A stretch of 64,000 bases of DNA, taken from Cupriavidus basilensis. GTDB lineage: Bacteria > Pseudomonadota > Gammaproteobacteria > Burkholderiales > Burkholderiaceae. Within the stretch, counting starts at the first letter, position 1; every line of letters starts with the position of its first letter. The notes beneath the pieces are model-generated. The model was not told the DNA's origin. It was given only the letters and a program-made list of their open reading frames with translations, and did no database searches. The translations under genes and the position numbers were made by a program. Positions 54,200-63,746 of this stretch are shown piece by piece. Location of the stretch: contig NZ_CP010537.1 in the NCBI RefSeq assembly GCF_000832305.1, forward strand, positions 2,046,001-2,110,000, in the 5' to 3' direction.

Positions 54200-55426
54200 A
54201 TGCGGTTGATCATCGAAGCCAGGTTGGCGGACGAGGGCAGCGATATTGGCCATGCCGGTGAGGGCGTTTTGGCAGTGATCGAGCGCCGTGACGGTAGTCT
54301 TGCGGATCTGGGCCTGACCCTCGCGGAGGGCCGCTCGCTGTTGGCCAAGGTTCAGACCGAGCTGGTTTCGAAACAAGTCGCGGGATGGCTTTCGGGCCAG
54401 ACTCATTGCAGGAGTTGCGGGGCGGCTTTGAGCCACAAGGACCAGCGCTCGACGGTGGTGCGCACGGTGTATGGCAAGGTGATGGTGAACAGTCCGAGGC
54501 TGTGGTCGTGTGCTTGCCAACGGACTGTGCCGACGCCACGATCCGTGATCCATCCCTTGTCTAAAGCGCTGACTAATCGCGCCACGCCAGAGCTGGAATA
54601 CCTCCAGGCGAAGTGGGCAAGCCATCTGCCATATCGGCAGGCCACGGCGATGCTGAAGGAAATACTGCCTCTGGACAAGGGCATTTCGTTCAGCGGCACT
54701 CGAAATCGGATTCGTGCTATCGGAAAGCAACTCGACGCTGACATCGAGCGTGATATTGCGAAGCTGCCCCCTTTCGACGGAGGCGTCCAGGTTCGCGAAT
54801 CCAGCCATGTCGCGACCGTGAGCGTTGACTCGGCGTGGTTGCGGCATTGCGACTCGGTGAGGGGCCTTGGCCGACATGTCAACCTCATCGCTGGACGAGC
54901 GACGTTCACCGACAGGCCGCCAAAGTTCTATGCCTATGTGCACCGGGAAGTTACCTCGGCAGTAGCGCGGCTGGATCAATTTCTCACTCGAAACGGTGTG
55001 GCGACCGACGAGCGCGTTACCGTGATCAGCGACGACGCCGGTGAATTTGAGAAGACCATCCGGGGCAGTCAGCTCGCACGCGGCAGGATTCTCGATTGGT
55101 TCCACATCGCTATGAAGTTCAAAGCGGCGCAGCGTTCCGTGTTCGGCAGTAAGGTTATCGATTCACTGGAACGAGAGTCGATAGAGACCGAAATCACGCA
55201 CGCCAAGTGGCTCGCGTGGCATGGCAAGGGCCGCAAAGCGTTGGAGCGCATCAAGGCATTGGACGCGCAGCTCCTGACCAGAGCGGGGTATGAATTCAGT
55301 ACGCTGTGGTGGAATCTAGATAAGGTCTGCGGGTACCTGCGGAGCAACGCGTCTACGTTGGTCAACTATGGCGCCCGGCATCGAAAGGGCTTGCCCATCG
55401 TAAGCGCCAGTTTCGGCACACCTTGA
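54200..55426 (+). mobile_element. ISKra4-family transposase, C-terminally truncated
   Basis: A 408-residue frame with a GGGAG ribosome binding site. The N-terminal zinc-binding region has HCRSCGAALSHKD. The middle has ISFSGTRNRIRAIGKQLDAD and VATVSVDSAWLRHCDSV. The later VISDDAGEFEKT and RGRILDWFHIAMKFK are hallmarks of ISKra4 transposases. Full-length relatives run on past KGLPI with a conserved tail; here sequence changes to SASFGTP and stops, where IS66 debris begins. Confidence 0.85.
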
Positions 55427-55441
55427 GTGCGACGAGCGTAT

Positions 55442-55651
55442 TCAGGCAGGATGCGGCGGGGCGGCTTTCGGCGGGGCGAAGCTGAACGGCAACAGGTCGC
55501 TGATGTCGGCGTCTGGCGTTCGCTGTGGCAACTCTGTGAGCACGTGGAGCAGATAGGCATATGGCTCGACGTCACAGGCCCGGCACGTCAGCATCAGGCT
55601 ATAGATCATGGCGCTTGCCTTGGCGCCGGCCACGGTGTCTGCGAAGAGCCA
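55442..55651 (-). mobile_element. IS66-family transposase (TnpC) C-terminal remnant
   Basis: The minus-strand frame WLFADTVAGAKASAMIYSLM, then LTCRACDVEPYAYLLHVLTE and LPFSFAPP is the C-terminus of IS66 TnpC. The sequence stops exactly where the palindromic site at 55656 begins. Confidence 0.8.
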
Positions 55652-55655
55652 TGCC

Positions 55656-55713
55656 TTTCGATTATGGAAGCCCTTCCATAATCGAAATTATCGTAAGTTC
55701 GCAATTATGGAAG
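55656..55713. repeat. Nested palindromes, possible recombinase core site
   Basis: TTTCGATTATGGAAG (55656-55670) and its exact complement (55673-55687) flank 2 nt. A third copy of ATTATGGAAG lies at 55704-55713, giving a second inverted pair with 55673-55682 about 21 bp apart. This is the geometry of a tyrosine-recombinase core. It marks the junction between IS66 debris and the SAVED gene. Confidence 0.55.
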
Positions 55714-55793
55714 CTTCGCGGGAGCTATATCGAACGAACACGCGTCGATCCATGCCGCGGCCCTGCATTTGCTGGGCTACGGCATCGATGCGG

Positions 55794-57341
55794 ATGCATG
55801 TCCCGCCGCGCGTCAGCTATCGACTGCCGATAACTAAAGCGCCTGTGCGTCGGGACGGCGACAACTTCCAGGCCCGGATTTTCTGGCGCAAGGCCGTTTG
55901 CCTGCTTGACCCTAACAGCCCCGTCATTCGCGTGGGTTTCGAATCCGGTCCCAAAGGCTTCGACGACGTATGGGTGGAATATGACCCCAGCCGTGCACCA
56001 AATGACCCAGAAGGAAAACCAATCCTGCGGGAGTACACGCAATGCAAGTGGCACGTTTCGGTAAGCGACTTCGGACATAGCGACCTCATAGATCCCGAGT
56101 GGATCAACGCCAATCGTTTTTCCTTTCTTCAGCGGGCCCGAAATGCTCAGCACGCCCACGCGAAAGACGGGATCGGGGTCCGATTCAAATTGCTAACCAA
56201 CTGGCGGATCGCGCAGACCGACCCGCTCCGACCCCTTATCCATCAGCGTCACAAAGCCATTCGCCTGGAGCAGTTGTTTGGCACGAAGACCGATGCGTCG
56301 GCGACAGGCCGGATCCGGAAACTGTGGCGGGAACATCTGGGCATCGACGATGCCGAATTGCGTCTACTGGCCCGCACGCTTTCGCTCGACACCGACTCCA
56401 CATCGCTGGATGACCTCCGCGAACTGTTGGACATGCACTTCGAGAACCGGGGACTGCTTCGCATACCGCTGAACGAGAGTAGCTTCCGGTATGACGACAT
56501 CGTCTTCCAATGGCTCGCCCAGGGTCGCCTCGAGTTCACGCGGGACACCTTTCGGGACGCCTGCCAGCGCGAGAATCTGTTTGCGAAAAGGAACTCTCCA
56601 AGGACACTAGTGGGTGTCAAGTCGTTCGAGCACGCGTTCGACCGACTAGAGGAACGATGCAGCACCGTCCTGGACTTGATACCGTATTTCAACGATCGGG
56701 CCATTCGCGACCAGCAAGATTGGACCGGCAACCTGTACCCCGCGCTCAAGCGCTTTCTCATTGACGCGGCGCGCGAACCGCAACCGTTACTCCTGGCGCT
56801 AGACGCCCACTTGACGCTGGCGTTTGCCGCTGGGTCCGTCGTCAACATCAAGTCTGGACGGCACGTGGAAATCGAGCAGCGTACGATCGACCGGCAAAGC
56901 TGGAGCGCGACGGACACTTTCACCAATCCAGACTGGCCGACGTGGAACTTTGAAGTGGAAGACTTGACGTCAGAGTCAGGAGAGATGGCCGTGGCTGTTG
57001 CGCTCACCCACGATATTCCCGACGCGGTGCGCGGCTATATTGCCACCGCCTTGCCTGGCGTCAGCAAGCTATTAGTCGCGAAACCGTCGTGCGGATCGGG
57101 AGCGCAGTCGGTCGCAAGCGGCAGGCACGCTTTCGAACTCGCCGAAGCCTTGGTTCAGCGCATCAATATGGAGCGGAAGGACGTGAAACCTCCAATGCAT
57201 ATTTTTATTGCGGCGCCCAACGCCTTTACGTTCTTCCTGGGCCAGCGTCAGCCGGGTATGGGACGAACAACCTTGTATGAGTATGACTTCGAGGGCGCGT
57301 TTGGCGGCGGCTATCAAGCCTCCCTGACGCTCCCGACCTAG
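55794..57341 (+). CDS. Cap4-like nuclease-SAVED effector (CBASS type), orphan
   Basis: The chosen ATG at 55794 gives 515 residues; a GTG near 55848 is an alternative. The N-terminal domain has a PD-(D/E)XK pattern: FESGPKGFDDVWVEY with D57/D58 and E62, then YTQCKWHV with Q83-x-K85. The middle part runs through VGVKSFEHAFDRLEERC. The C-terminal ~170 residues are a SAVED domain with a conserved stretch PPMHIFIAAPNAFTFFLGQR, then YEYDFEG. In CBASS, SAVED binds a cyclic oligonucleotide made by a CD-NTase and switches on the nuclease. No cyclase is visible within 5 kb on either side. Family call from recall of Cap4 sequences. Confidence 0.75.
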   Translation: MHVPPRVSYRLPITKAPVRRDGDNFQARIFWRKAVCLLDPNSPVIRVGFESGPKGFDDVWVEYDPSRAPNDPEGKPILREYTQCKWHVSVSDFGHSDLIDPEWINANRFSFLQRARNAQHAHAKDGIGVRFKLLTNWRIAQTDPLRPLIHQRHKAIRLEQLFGTKTDASATGRIRKLWREHLGIDDAELRLLARTLSLDTDSTSLDDLRELLDMHFENRGLLRIPLNESSFRYDDIVFQWLAQGRLEFTRDTFRDACQRENLFAKRNSPRTLVGVKSFEHAFDRLEERCSTVLDLIPYFNDRAIRDQQDWTGNLYPALKRFLIDAAREPQPLLLALDAHLTLAFAAGSVVNIKSGRHVEIEQRTIDRQSWSATDTFTNPDWPTWNFEVEDLTSESGEMAVAVALTHDIPDAVRGYIATALPGVSKLLVAKPSCGSGAQSVASGRHAFELAEALVQRINMERKDVKPPMHIFIAAPNAFTFFLGQRQPGMGRTTLYEYDFEGAFGGGYQASLTLPT

Positions 57342-57411
57342 CACGCGCGTCAGGCATTGCCGAATGACTGGGCCGATGTGGCTTTGGTGTGGGACATATC
57401 TGGCGAAAGTG

Positions 57412-57690
57412 ATGGCAAAAAGCTACCGAACGGTGAGCCACGTCGATGGCTGGACTGGCCTCCCGCAATACGAGATTCGCGACAACAAGGTCTACCGGGC
57501 GGTGTCCCATGTTAGCGGTTGAACTGGCCTGCCTCAGTATGAGATCCGTGGCGATAAGGTGTACCGTACCGTGTCGCATGCAGACAGCTGGAGCGCAGTT
57601 CCTCAATATGAAATCCGAGGCAACAAGTTGTATCGCACGTGCTCCCATGCACAGGGTTGGACCGGCTCTGCACAATACGAATTACGCTAG
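57412..57690 (+). pseudogene. Tandem-repeat protein with in-frame TGA
   Basis: From ATG 57412 the frame reads AKSYRTVSHVDGWTGLPQYE with repeat units of about 26 residues of the form YRxVSHxxGWTGLPQYEIRGxK. There are three full units and a final partial one ending in TAG at 57688. The Trp of the second unit is TGA (57520-57522) where the others have TGG, so the product would stop after 36 residues. The repeats resemble small beta-strand repeat proteins; function unknown. It follows the SAVED gene by 70 bp. Confidence 0.6.
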
Positions 57691-58248
57691 CGCAACCAGC
57701 GCGTACGCGGAGTGGCTCACGTCGCATGTACCGTCAGCTTTCTTAGAATCACTCGTATTGGAGCGTGCGGCGGCGTTCCAGCCATTGAAAGCGCCGATCA
57801 ATGTCCAACGTTGGGTCAGTTGCCGAGAGTTGATCGGGCACTCGGCCTACTGGTCGGTATGCCCTGGAGAAGCTGGCCCGCACAGAATCCATAACAGTTC
57901 GAGGCAAGACATCGCTGCCGATCGGGTGACATTCGCTACCTCCGGAACTAGTTTTCGTTCCAGCCTGCCTCCAACGAAAACAAAGTGATGGCGGATACCC
58001 GCCAAGGAAGCTCGAAACGCTGCAGCGGCACTGACGCAAAGCCCGGCGAGTTCATGAGAAACGGCCGGACGTCTAAACTGTGCTTCCTTCGGCCACACAG
58101 CCTCAAATATCGGCCCGTTGAAGGTCCGACCACGCCCTCTCGGGATCATAAGGGGCGTGCTGGCTTTCCCGCTTTCAAGGTGCTTTCGCTGCTGGCGAGT
58201 TGGCGCATGACTCCGACCACCACCGTGCGATGCCCGATTTCAGATTTC
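57691..58248. other. Gap between the SAVED region and tniQ
   Basis: About 560 bp. A minus-strand frame at 57847-58149 could encode 100 residues but lacks a ribosome binding site and known motifs. One end of the Tn7-like element might lie here, but I found no match to the repeats at the other side. Confidence 0.35.
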
Positions 58249-59577
58249 TTACGCAGAAATGCGGGGAAGATTCGGCAAAGGCCGAAACGGAGCCAAAGGC
58301 ATTCCCACGGGCATCCGGAATACTACGACTCCCCGCTCGACAGTCTCCGAGTATTGATGGGCCATGACGACACCTTGTACCAGTTCGATCAGACGATCCC
58401 ATTTCACAAATCCGGAGGTCGCTGCTTCTCGAATCGCACGATGCATTGTCGCATACGCCAATAGAATTCCTGCTCGGGTCGATGCTCTCGAGTTCTCGTC
58501 CCTGGAGAGAAACCATCCCAAATCTCTACTTGGCGACACCTGTTCTACTGCTGAATCAAGCGCGATAACACTATTGGCAGGTTGTTCCACAAAATAGCGT
58601 AGCAGCAGGTAGGCCTGTACTCGTGCATCCCCTGTGCTGACTTGTATTCCGTCGCCCTTCCTGAAGACGACAAATTGCTTCAGCGGAACCCTCCCGGAGC
58701 TCGCAATACCCGCAGCATAAGAACGCAGAAGCCGCAAAGTGCAGCAATAGACAACGCGTATAAGCTCGTCTTCGCGCCGTCTAATAGTAAACAAAGGCAC
58801 GAATGACATATTTCCCGCCAAATGTCGTTGCCAGAACAGGGCTACGCCGTTGCATGATGGCCGTTCCAATATCTCCGGAGGCTTTGCCAGCGCACATGCA
58901 ATCGCAAAGGCACATTCCGCATCCGCGGCCCATATTTCGACGTTGGAGTAGGCGATCCAACTGTCACCGCGAGCGGAGACATCCTCTACCCACTCATTCA
59001 ACGTAGAGAATGCTTGTCGATATATTTTTACGTGGGTTCGATGTTCGTGGAGGTAGCTTTCGACAAAAACTCCTGGACTAAGGGGCGCCCCCGATAATGC
59101 ACAGTGACATACCGGACAATGAAGCGCCTCTCTGAAGTTTTCCAAAATACCTATATCGGAGAGAAGGCTACTACACTTCATGCAACGATCATGTATATCA
59201 ACATTGTGAATCGGGCATCGCGCTAACTTGCTACACTGAAACCAGATCGAGTGATATCCGGACTCCAAACAAACGGGACAAAATCTAAGGCGACTAGTAA
59301 AAATGGCGCCCAACAAATTTGAAACCTCCCCAGCCACCAGCGAACGCTCCTCTGGAAACCTAGTACTATTGAAGTTAACTCGCTCTATGACATGGCGGAT
59401 TCGTTTCAGCTTGCCGAAAAAAGTCTGCGTGCGCGTGGGAAAATTCGGAGCATCGAGTAACCTCATTGCGGCTTGCATGCCAACTGCATTCAGCCAACAC
59501 AACCGATGAAAATACCCGAATGAAGACTCATTTGGTATCGAATCTAATCCACCACCGCACCAGTGAGCGTCTTTCAT
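58249..59577 (-). CDS. tniQ: TniQ-family target-selection protein
   Basis: A 442-residue protein. The N-terminus has the TniQ pattern IPNESSFGYFHRLCWLNAV. Zinc-finger motifs follow at about residues 95-155: RFCPVCLESGYHSIWFQCSK, CPIHNVDIHDRCMKCSSLL and LHCPVCHCAL. TniQ links the ATPase to the target site in Tn7/Tn5053-like transposition. The gene begins 2 nt after the tniB stop. Composition is AT-richer than the upstream region. Confidence 0.8.
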   Translation of the reverse strand: MKDAHWCGGGLDSIPNESSFGYFHRLCWLNAVGMQAAMRLLDAPNFPTRTQTFFGKLKRIRHVIERVNFNSTRFPEERSLVAGEVSNLLGAIFTSRLRFCPVCLESGYHSIWFQCSKLARCPIHNVDIHDRCMKCSSLLSDIGILENFREALHCPVCHCALSGAPLSPGVFVESYLHEHRTHVKIYRQAFSTLNEWVEDVSARGDSWIAYSNVEIWAADAECAFAIACALAKPPEILERPSCNGVALFWQRHLAGNMSFVPLFTIRRREDELIRVVYCCTLRLLRSYAAGIASSGRVPLKQFVVFRKGDGIQVSTGDARVQAYLLLRYFVEQPANSVIALDSAVEQVSPSRDLGWFLSRDENSRASTRAGILLAYATMHRAIREAATSGFVKWDRLIELVQGVVMAHQYSETVERGVVVFRMPVGMPLAPFRPLPNLPRISA

Positions 59578-59579
59578 GC

Positions 59580-60611
59580 CTAAGCTTGAGAGCAGTCTGG
59601 TCTATCCGTGGCATCCGGTTTTTCATCCCAGGCCGATTTAGCTGCAAACTTAGCGGCACTCTGCCAATCTTCCTTTGGAAACTCGAAGTTTGGGCAATCT
59701 TTATCCATACCCTTAAACGCTAAAAACCCAAGAGCATCGAAAATACGCCTCGAAAGCAATTTTCCATTTTGACTTGGTTCTGATATTTTATCGTCTCTTA
59801 TAAGATGTACCTCCTTCATTGCCTGCCAAAATAAACTGGCTTGATTAGCTAGGCGAAAGCCAGAGGCATATCCGAGTGGAAAACAAAATTCTGTCCATGT
59901 TGGTCCAAAATCCGTCGGCCATCTTTTCACGTCGATCACCTCAAGCAGATCTTGCAGCTCTTCCAATCCATATCCGCTGAGTCTCAGCCGATGCCTAAAA
60001 TACCGATCCAGGCAGCCTATTTGCTGCTCACTGGATAAGGTTCTGAATAATTCACGAATTTTTGGAGACTCGCCACAACAAATCACGACGAAATCAATCC
60101 TCACCTCTTCTAATTCATTATGCAGATCTTTGATAAAACCGAAATCTATAGGACGAAGGGCCTGCGCTTCGTCAACCAGCATCACAATTAGCTTCCAATT
60201 AGTCTCCAGTGCAGAAGCCACAATGTCATTAATCAATCTCCGACTTAATTCGTATGAATTTCCATCAAGAGCAGCATGATTAACCGTATAAAGCAAATCC
60301 CTCACAAATCCACCATGAGAAAATATTTCCCTATTTAAGCCTCTATAAGAGAGTACGTGAATTTCGCTGAGATCTCTTGGTAACCGCTCACGAAGGACAT
60401 TCATCATGATGGTTTTTCCCTCGCCAGCGATCTCTTCTATGAAAAAACTTTGCCTGAGAAACAATAAAGTTCTGGCGTTGTCATAAAAATTCGATATCGG
60501 GAGTGTCCATAATGGTGATTCCGCTCTGCTCTTCTTGGATATAATCGGGTGCTGCAGCATTAATGCTCGAAGATGACCCTCATCCATTTCTTTCTCCACG
60601 ATCGCACGCAA
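59580..60611 (-). CDS. tniB: TniB/TnsC-type AAA+ ATPase
   Basis: A 343-residue transposition ATPase. The Walker A region reads FFIEEIAGEGKTIMM (G65-K66-T67), but the first Gly of GxxxxGKT is Glu60. Walker B is LIVMLVDEAQ with D147-E148. The rest (ELEEVRIDFVVICCGESPKI, RELFRTLSSEQQIGCLDRYF) matches TniB/TnsC proteins that regulate transposase and mark targets. It lies directly between tniA and tniQ. Confidence 0.82.
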   Translation of the reverse strand: MRAIVEKEMDEGHLRALMLQHPIISKKSRAESPLWTLPISNFYDNARTLLFLRQSFFIEEIAGEGKTIMMNVLRERLPRDLSEIHVLSYRGLNREIFSHGGFVRDLLYTVNHAALDGNSYELSRRLINDIVASALETNWKLIVMLVDEAQALRPIDFGFIKDLHNELEEVRIDFVVICCGESPKIRELFRTLSSEQQIGCLDRYFRHRLRLSGYGLEELQDLLEVIDVKRWPTDFGPTWTEFCFPLGYASGFRLANQASLFWQAMKEVHLIRDDKISEPSQNGKLLSRRIFDALGFLAFKGMDKDCPNFEFPKEDWQSAAKFAAKSAWDEKPDATDRPDCSQA

Positions 60612-62657
60612 TCATTTCTTATTCCCCGAATCCAGCTTGAATATTCCGCGCGGATTTATATTTGGAAGCAGATCGTTATCACTCCCAACATTATTATTGT
60701 GGTTATCTTCTTCGGCCGGCTTTAGGGATGCTGATTTCGAACCAGTAAAGCTATCCCGAGCTACTTTCGCTATCGCAAGCGCAGTTTTTTTTCCGATATT
60801 TTCGCCGCTATTTTCGCTCGTTACAAACTCATAATCTACTTTTCCGGATCTAGCATAAATATCGGGGCTCCGGCCTCGGGGCCGTCCCTTTGCTTTTGCG
60901 CCTACCAGTTCTCTGACCCGCAATGCACATCGCCAGTTTTCCCATTTTTCCTCACCGTATAGCTTGCCCAAATTCTCGCCAGTTTCCGCGTCACTTGCCC
61001 ATGCCTCTCTCGCATCGAGACGATTGATGTAGACAAACACTTTTCTTCCTATCATAGAAAAATCAGAAGCGATACGAGGATTTGTATATCGGCAGTATGC
61101 CGTATTAATGTACGGCCTACGCGTATGGACGCCCCATTCTCCCCTAACCTCCACCTTTCGTCGGTGCATAAGGAGTCGATCATTTGAATTGATAGATCTT
61201 GGTAGAGGCTGTGGAACCCATAGAAGCTCATGCTTATCTACGAATCTTTGCAGAACATTAATTACAGTTGCACCATTAAGTCGATCACCGGTTGAGATAG
61301 TATTATGTTCACGGACAACGGCATTCAACATATCGACCACAAAATCAAGGTCGATTCCGTCATTTAAACCGAGCTGTTCGACATCGGGGGGCCGGCGAAC
61401 ATCGTCGGGGCCCGACGCGTATGTGGCCTTCAGGCGATGCTCTCCGCGTTCTTTTGAAACCCCAATGATCCTTTCGACTAACGACCTTCCCCACCAGGCA
61501 CGTGGGGGGCCGAACTCAATGGCACAACCAAATACATCAATAACGTTATTTACAAAATCATTTGCAATATTGCACCAACCGTTATCCACCCTAAGCAAAC
61601 TGAATGCTTGCCCTGCCAACTGCGGTATCAACGAGCATATCAAGGTGGGGCCGCGTGCAACAAAATCCATATTGGTGCTACGTACCTCAATGCGAACGTC
61701 ACCAGAATTCCGTGCGTCTAACACGACAGGCACACTGCTCAACATCGTCTGCAACGCACAATCGGCGCTCGGGTTAACTTCCAGAGAGATATGTGCGCCC
61801 AAAATTGCGCTTGTTTTTACCTCGACCAGCAACCCTAGATACCAACGAGATATAGGTATCAAATGCCCTGTACCGTTGGGATCAATCACCCTAACATGAG
61901 TGGGAATATCAATAACTGTGTAATCAAGCTCTACGACTGCAAACGGGAGAAGTGGCGATATGAGAGCATTAGGACCCATACCATGTCCTAGATTGTTAGT
62001 CGCCTCAGCACCCATTCTGGCTTTTACCGCACGCTCTGATCTTTCATTCTTCAAAGAATGAAGGAAGCGCAAAAGGGATCGTCTACCCTTGTCTTCCGTC
62101 AGGAAGGGCCATTCATTCTCTCCAACCCCTTTTGTCCGTAATTCAGAAAGAAACTCGCCATGTATTTCAATATAAGGCTGCGGCCCTAACTGCGGCGAAC
62201 GGCTATTTTTTGACTTCTTTTGTTTATCCGGCTGCAGAAAGAATTTTTGTATTAAATCTTTCTTGACATCAGGAAACTTTTCGAATAACTGCGCCAGCGC
62301 GCCAGCGTAACCACTAGAGCGTTGATCGGCCAATGGATGCTTCGCAATAATGGGTTTCGTTCTGAAGTAAGGCTTAATGCGAAAACTCGGAAGCAACGCA
62401 TAAAATCCTACAATACACCCCTCCCCTGCTGATGCCACGCATCGTCGGAGCAAGCGCCTCACTTCGTTTGGCGAGAATTTTGTCTGTTCTTGAATCTCAC
62501 CGTAGGGAATATCGGCAGCATATAACTCAACGGCAAGCTTTCGATTCAGAAACGTTCGACGAGTCGCATCGTCAAGAACGGTGATATCGGGATGGGGCCA
62601 GTCGACAAGCTCACCGTGATATTGTTGAATCAACGATCTCCGCGCGCCCCCGCCCAT
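60612..62657 (-). CDS. tniA: TniA/TnsB-type DDE transposase
   Basis: A 681-residue Mu/Tn7-type transposase. An N-terminal HTH region (about 40-75: AADIPYGEIQEQTKFSPNEV) precedes the rve core. The catalytic triad is visible as D245 (VVELDYTVID), D358 (LLRVDNGW) and E395 (SLVERIIG), with the correct 36-residue D-E gap. A Mu-type C-terminal beta-barrel follows near 480-560 and a long polar tail ends the protein. Its start overlaps the stop of the TnsA-like gene. Confidence 0.88.
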   Translation of the reverse strand: MGGGARRSLIQQYHGELVDWPHPDITVLDDATRRTFLNRKLAVELYAADIPYGEIQEQTKFSPNEVRRLLRRCVASAGEGCIVGFYALLPSFRIKPYFRTKPIIAKHPLADQRSSGYAGALAQLFEKFPDVKKDLIQKFFLQPDKQKKSKNSRSPQLGPQPYIEIHGEFLSELRTKGVGENEWPFLTEDKGRRSLLRFLHSLKNERSERAVKARMGAEATNNLGHGMGPNALISPLLPFAVVELDYTVIDIPTHVRVIDPNGTGHLIPISRWYLGLLVEVKTSAILGAHISLEVNPSADCALQTMLSSVPVVLDARNSGDVRIEVRSTNMDFVARGPTLICSLIPQLAGQAFSLLRVDNGWCNIANDFVNNVIDVFGCAIEFGPPRAWWGRSLVERIIGVSKERGEHRLKATYASGPDDVRRPPDVEQLGLNDGIDLDFVVDMLNAVVREHNTISTGDRLNGATVINVLQRFVDKHELLWVPQPLPRSINSNDRLLMHRRKVEVRGEWGVHTRRPYINTAYCRYTNPRIASDFSMIGRKVFVYINRLDAREAWASDAETGENLGKLYGEEKWENWRCALRVRELVGAKAKGRPRGRSPDIYARSGKVDYEFVTSENSGENIGKKTALAIAKVARDSFTGSKSASLKPAEEDNHNNNVGSDNDLLPNINPRGIFKLDSGNKK

Positions 62658-63271
62658 TATTCAACCCGTTCTAGAAGGGAACGTCGGTGAAATGCGCTAG
62701 TACGAAGTTCGGTTTTAAGTTTCCCGTTTGCCAAGTAGCGCGCCACACTAGCAAGTAAGTGTGCGGGATCACAATCTTCTAGTGCGAGAACCTCCTGGAG
62801 CGTGAAGCTACTTCTGGCGCTAATTAATCCTGGGAGGGCCCTGGGATTCGGGTCTATAGCTCCTCTAACGCGTGTTCGATAGGAACATAGCAACATCCAA
62901 TTATGGGGCAGCCATTGCGCCATTCGGATTTCGCCTTCGGTCTTGGTTATCCTATTCTTGTGTCGCGTGGGTTCCCCGTTCCTAGAGTGATTGAAGTGCC
63001 AACACTCCGTCTTGCCAGACTGATATAAAACATCAACTGTTTGTTTGTATTTTTTTTCAGATTTTTCTTTTGGTGGCCTGGATGGAAGATACGACAGTAT
63101 TTCAGGATTTCCTTCGGCTAGCAATAAATGCGAAAATGCAACCACGCCGAAAATGCCAAAGCGACGATCATTTTTTGGGGAATCAAAAAAATAGACCGAC
63201 GCGTGGCCGCGATTTGGATTTCTAACAAATTCAGCCGGGCTCAATCTGTGCTGGTCTGCGGCGTGATACAT
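62657..63271 (-). CDS. TnsA-like protein with altered catalytic residues
   Basis: A 204-residue protein encoded first in the transposition operon. Residues 48-93 (HLLLAEGNPEILSYLPSRPP and KKYKQTVDVLYQSG, then TECWHF) align by pattern with the TnsA endonuclease core: a dP-x-xx-sY-x-Q-P segment, a D in the T-P-D position (D80) and an E-x-K-like end where Lys is replaced (E89-C-W). The usual first catalytic Glu is not evident. It may be an inactive TnsA relative that only binds. The assignment rests on position and pattern. Confidence 0.5.
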   Translation of the reverse strand: MYHAADQHRLSPAEFVRNPNRGHASVYFFDSPKNDRRFGIFGVVAFSHLLLAEGNPEILSYLPSRPPKEKSEKKYKQTVDVLYQSGKTECWHFNHSRNGEPTRHKNRITKTEGEIRMAQWLPHNWMLLCSYRTRVRGAIDPNPRALPGLISARSSFTLQEVLALEDCDPAHLLASVARYLANGKLKTELRTSAFHRRSLLERVE

Positions 63272-63321
63272 GATGAGTCACAACGGCGAGTCTTGGAGAA
63301 TATATGGTAGAAAATTTTGTG

Positions 63322-63339
63322 AGTAGATAACGGTATCAG
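63322..63339. repeat. Candidate transposase-binding repeat 1
   Basis: AGTAGATAACGGTATCAG shares AGTAGATAA and TATCAG with 63747-63765. It lies 50 bp outside the TnsA-like gene. A lone TTATCAG occurs at 63389-63395. Confidence 0.5.
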
Positions 63340-63746
63340 TAACCCTATGAAACTGGTTGCATAGTGCGCATAATTTTAATATTTTTTATTATCAGAAAAT
63401 CGCAAAATTCGCATTTAAACCCAAGGACTTTCCCCAAAAAAATACTTTCGGTTGCGGGGACAATGTGTGGAGTGGAGCGGAATGAACTCCATGAACTGCA
63501 GGCGATTACTAGGAGCTCTGAGACAAGAGCGCAGAACCAAGGCTTTCGCCGTTTGCCTGCAAGCTCAAGGGAGGTAGGGGCGGGTAGGCGGCGCTCACAC
63601 GCCAGCGGAGACATAGGCAGCATGACAACGGCTGCGGTCGCTCCCGAAAAAGACACACAATTACATCTTCGGCGTAGAACCGATAGAATATTTCATCCCC
63701 AAAAAAGACGAAAATATGTGTTGAATGCAGCGACAAAGTCTACGTA

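Noticed and set aside
57520..57522. UGA as selenocysteine or programmed read-through
   Set aside because: The same position is Trp (TGG) in the neighbouring repeats and there is no visible SECIS-like hairpin directly after it; a point mutation is simpler.
57847..58149. Minus-strand 100-residue ORF upstream of the tni operon end
   Set aside because: No ribosome binding site and no motif; kept only as a remark in the gap entry.
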